From Curtobacterium sp. VKM Ac-2865 (GTDB lineage: Bacteria > Actinomycetota > Actinomycetes > Actinomycetales > Microbacteriaceae): a DNA stretch of 64,000 nucleotides. The stretch's first letter is position 1; each line of letters begins with the position of its first letter. The position numbers and the translations under genes are program-made. The notes beneath the pieces were generated by a model. That model was not told the origin of the DNA, searched no databases, and was given only the letters and a program-made list of their open reading frames with translations. The stretch is from contig NZ_JADKRZ010000003.1 of the NCBI RefSeq assembly GCF_015350905.1, positions 186,001 to 250,000 on the forward strand, given 5' to 3'. Positions 61,890-64,000 of the stretch are shown here, piece by piece.

Positions 61890-62269
61890 GTCGTGTCCGG
61901 GTCGTGCGCGGGGCCTGAGATCGCAGTTCGTGTCGGGTCTCGGTGTCGGGAGGCGACACGAAGTGCGATCTCGCCGGGATCTGTCAGCGTGCGTCGGGCC
62001 GGTGGCGCCGGCCTGGAGGCTCGGATCGACTCCGCAGCGCTGGTTCCGCCCGCCGACTGGTCGCGACACGCCGTCGAGTGGACGCCGACCGGTCAGGAAG
62101 CGTCGGTCGGCGGGCATCGGAGCGACGGTTTCCGACCGGCCGGCGGACGTGAGCGGGGTGTTGCGACCTGTCGGGCCCGGCGTTGGCGCCGAAGTCGCAC
62201 TTCGTGTCGGGTCGTCGCGGGGGGAGGCGACACGGAGTGCGACCTCAGCGGGGTCTGGTGGAGCCGGGG
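61890..62269. repeat. Composite repeat block C: H58, P44 half, inverted E110, H58
   Basis: H58 copy at 61916-61973, a P44 half unit GGCCTGGAGGCTCGG at 62009-62023, an inverted E110 at 62059-62168 (110 bases, ends GGTCGCGACACGCC and GGGGTGTTGCGACC), and a further H58 at 62190-62247. The E110-P44 pair is block A's order reversed, again bracketed by two H58. No gene is supported. Confidence 0.85.
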
Positions 62270-62944
62270 TCAGGCGTCCGGGGCGTCGGGGTCGGGGTCG
62301 TCGTCGGGGGACGGGGACGGGCGGCGACGGAGCAGGAGCAGGACGGCGACGATCGCCGCGACGACGACGATGCCCCCGGCGCCGATCCAGAGGGCGTCGG
62401 TCGCGGGGGAGTCGGCGTCGCCGGACGCCGTGCCCGTGGTGGTCTCCGACGACGACGAGCCCGCGCGGGCACACGTCGGCGGGGTGGTGGAACCCTTCGC
62501 GGGGGTGAAGCCGGCGGGTGCCTTCCACGTGAAGGGGTACTCGTCCGACACCGTGTGGCCGTCGGCGGAGACGATCTGCCACTCCACCTGGTACTTCCCC
62601 GATGCACCGAGTGCGGCGGGCGTGGTCATCGAGGGTCCGTCGATGTCGACGCAGCCGTCCTCGTAGTACTTCTTGTCAGGCCCGACGATGCGGTACGCGA
62701 ACCCCGACCCGGAGCCGCCGATGTCGAGCAGCTTGTCGTTCGTCGTGATCTCGAACGCCTTGGGCAGCGCGGTCAGGGTGCCGTCGACCTTCGGCGTCGA
62801 GGCGATGAGGTAGTTGTGGGCGTCGGCCGGACCCGCGAGGCCGAGGACGGCACCGCCCGCGATCGCGAGGACCGCGGCGGACGCGGCCACGAGCCTCCTG
62901 GCCGTGCTGGGCCGGCGCACCGCCGGACGGGTGCCGGACGTCAC
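62270..62944 (-). CDS. copC: Copper resistance protein CopC, membrane-anchored
   Basis: 224 residues. Signal peptide to about 42 (cleavage PADA-HNY), so the copper-binding histidine becomes residue 1 as in other CopC proteins. The domain has HNYLIASTPKVDGTL, VEWQIVSADGHTVSDEYPFTW (second histidine) and a C-terminal membrane helix (IGAGGIVVVAAIVAVLLLLR) with an acidic tail. GTG start overlaps the ycnI stop by four bases. It binds copper outside the cell; no copD-like permease is present here. Confidence 0.93.
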   Translation of the reverse strand: MTSGTRPAVRRPSTARRLVAASAAVLAIAGGAVLGLAGPADAHNYLIASTPKVDGTLTALPKAFEITTNDKLLDIGGSGSGFAYRIVGPDKKYYEDGCVDIDGPSMTTPAALGASGKYQVEWQIVSADGHTVSDEYPFTWKAPAGFTPAKGSTTPPTCARAGSSSSETTTGTASGDADSPATDALWIGAGGIVVVAAIVAVLLLLRRRPSPSPDDDPDPDAPDA

Positions 62945-63687
62945 TTCGTGCTGCGTCGACGGGTGGCGGCGACGGCGACGACCAGGCCGGCTGCGCCGAG
63001 CACCAGGCCACCGAGGCCGAGGAAGCGGCCGACCAGGTCGGGCTCGGAGGACGACGAGGAGGACGAGGCGGCCGGTGCCGTGGTGGCGTCGTCGTCCGTG
63101 GCGTTCGCCGCGGTCGCGTCGTCGTCACCGGAGGCGGAGGCGGTGGCTGCGGTGAGCGTGATCGACGGCGCCGGGTGCTCGGGCTCGGCCTGGCCCGCCT
63201 TCTGGGCCTGGTCCCACTCGGTCGACCCCTGCTCGCAGGTCTGCGTGACGGGGAGCGCGACCACGTCACCCGGCTTGCCGTCGGGGAGCGAGAACGACAG
63301 CGAGAAGGTGTCGCGCTCGTCGGCGGGCAGCGGGGTCTTCGCGGCGTAGGTGATGCTCGTGACCCGTTCGCCGGCGTCCTCGGCGGACTCGTCGTCGGCC
63401 GAGGCGGACGGGCTCGTGTACTTCTCGGTCGTCTTCGTGATGTCCCAGTTCGGGTTCACGGTGGGCGTGACCTCGATGATCGAGGACGGGATGTCGAACT
63501 GCAGCTTCGTGGTGGGCGAGCCGTCGCAGCCGTGCGGGACCGAGAACGTGGCGGTCGTGTAGGAGTTCGCCGCGGTCGACGTGCTCGTCGCTTCGACGTG
63601 TGCGCTGGCGGAGGCCGCCGTGCCGAGGACGATGACCGCGGCGACGCCGAGGGTCGCTGCTCCGCCGAGGGCGAGACGCTGCTGCAT
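62941..63687 (-). CDS. ycnI: YcnI-family (DUF1775) copper-binding protein
   Basis: 248 residues. The signal peptide ends ASASA, leaving AHVEATS with the N-terminal copper-binding His exposed. The Trp in NPNWDITKTTEKY (near 83) and the DKPGDVVALPVTQTCEQG-type segment match the family. A Ser/Asp/Thr/Ala-rich stretch precedes a final transmembrane helix (LGLGGLVLGAAGLVVAVAAT). It binds Cu(II) at the cell surface and is co-transcribed with copC. AAGGAA precedes the ATG. Confidence 0.92.
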   Translation of the reverse strand: MQQRLALGGAATLGVAAVIVLGTAASASAHVEATSTSTAANSYTTATFSVPHGCDGSPTTKLQFDIPSSIIEVTPTVNPNWDITKTTEKYTSPSASADDESAEDAGERVTSITYAAKTPLPADERDTFSLSFSLPDGKPGDVVALPVTQTCEQGSTEWDQAQKAGQAEPEHPAPSITLTAATASASGDDDATAANATDDDATTAPAASSSSSSSEPDLVGRFLGLGGLVLGAAGLVVAVAATRRRSTK

Positions 63688-63711
63688 GGGGTTCCTTCCG
63701 GAGGGCTACTT

Positions 63712-63724
63712 CTACAAGTTGTAG
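63712..63724 (-). promoter_or_regulatory. Palindrome upstream of ycnI-copC, candidate metal-responsive operator
   Basis: CTACAAGTTGTAG is a perfect 13-base palindrome (TACA-N3-TGTA core) 25 bases upstream of the ycnI ATG. It resembles CopY/BlaI-type operators (TACA-N2-TGTA in Firmicutes) with one extra central base. No regulator gene lies nearby; assignment is tentative. Confidence 0.5.
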
Positions 63725-63887
63725 AGACGACGTCATCACCGTAGCAGGACCGCACGCCCTGGGCGAACGCGCCCGTGGAAACGCGCTCGGGGTCGCCGGG
63801 AGTGTCGTTGGATGCGGTTAGGCTCGTCATCACGACGACCTCGTGCTCACGAGCAGTGCTGCACGTCAACCAGGGGAAGGCTCGCGC

Positions 63888-64000
63888 ATGGCACGCATCG
63901 GAGAGAGCGCCGATCTCCTCAAGTGCTCCTTCTGTGGCAAGAGCCAGAAGCAGGTACAGCAGCTCATCGCCGGTCCCGGCGTGTACATCTGCGACGAGTG
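63888..64000 (+). CDS. clpX: ClpX ATPase, N-terminal zinc domain, cut by window end
   Basis: The 37 visible codons begin [20 protein letters not shown] and continue to GVYICDEC, the four-cysteine zinc-binding domain (C-x2-C ... C-x2-C) that starts every ClpX. ClpX unfolds substrates for ClpP. GGGGAAGG lies eight bases before the ATG. TAGGCT at 63819-63824 is a plausible -10. It is separated from clpP1P2 by the opposing copC-ycnI pair and repeats, so it has its own promoter. Confidence 0.95.

Noticed and set aside
63777-63809. SigE/SigH-type promoter (GGAAAC ... GTT) upstream of clpX
   Set aside because: The gap between the two boxes is about 26 bases, well beyond the usual 16-20 for these sigma factors.

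Overview
The window is high-GC actinobacterial chromosome. Gene content points to a member of the Microbacteriaceae, most likely Curtobacterium or a close relative (inferred from gene families, the purA and clpP1P2/clpX neighbourhoods and codon use; not tested by database search). I see no phage, plasmid, insertion-sequence transposase, rRNA, tRNA or CRISPR array. I call 62 protein genes, two of them cut by the window edges. Genes are tightly packed, many with ATGA, GTGA or TGATG start/stop overlaps.

Layout. 1-5.9 kb is a minus-strand exopolysaccharide operon: chain-length regulator/tyrosine kinase, an unusual membrane-anchored Asp-box protein, polyprenyl-phosphate sugar transferase, GT4 glycosyltransferase and a Wzx-like flippase running off the left edge. 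6-11 kb carries a CPBP protease, a SpoIIE-type phosphatase, proline iminopeptidase and a NERD protein. 10.9-15.9 kb holds purA coupled to a low-molecular-weight tyrosine phosphatase, then a secreted repeat protein, an L,D-transpeptidase lipoprotein and small proteins. 16-19.7 kb is a giant secreted subtilase. 19.8-23.4 kb is a TetR/degenerate ABC-ATPase-like/YhgE-Pip operon. 23.4-30.2 kb holds a sugar-nucleotide-type dehydrogenase, an MFS sugar porter with divergent LacI regulator, an RNA methyltransferase, a TetR regulator, a HAD phosphatase and a methyltransferase.

30.2-31 kb is a repeat array. 31-41.6 kb holds a secreted PAP2 phosphatase, a second CPBP protease, a DtxR regulator, a HEAT protein, an aldo/keto reductase, a long disordered membrane protein coupled to pyrE, a polytopic membrane protein and an M23 peptidase. 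41.6-44.7 kb is a six-gene Asp23 envelope-stress operon ending in an APH-type kinase. 44.9-55.8 kb is mixed housekeeping (exonuclease III, AEC transporter, nitroreductase, trpF, MarR/beta-lactamase-fold pair, Ser/Thr kinase, DedA, ROK regulator and GH20 hexosaminidase). 56.3-60.2 kb is the fructose operon fruR-fruK-fruA. 60.5-64 kb is clpP1-clpP2 and the start of clpX, separated by a copC-ycnI copper pair on the opposite strand.

The most unusual content is in the spacers. Four families of short palindromic elements recur with fixed lengths: a 40-44 bp palindrome that sits just after genes, a 58 bp hairpin, a 110 bp element with 14 bp inverted ends, and a 48 bp hairpin that is also tandemly arrayed. 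The 110 bp element is always followed by the 44 bp one and is twice bracketed by the 58 bp hairpin. Many genes also seem to be transcribed leaderless from a TANNNT box 6-8 bases before the start codon.
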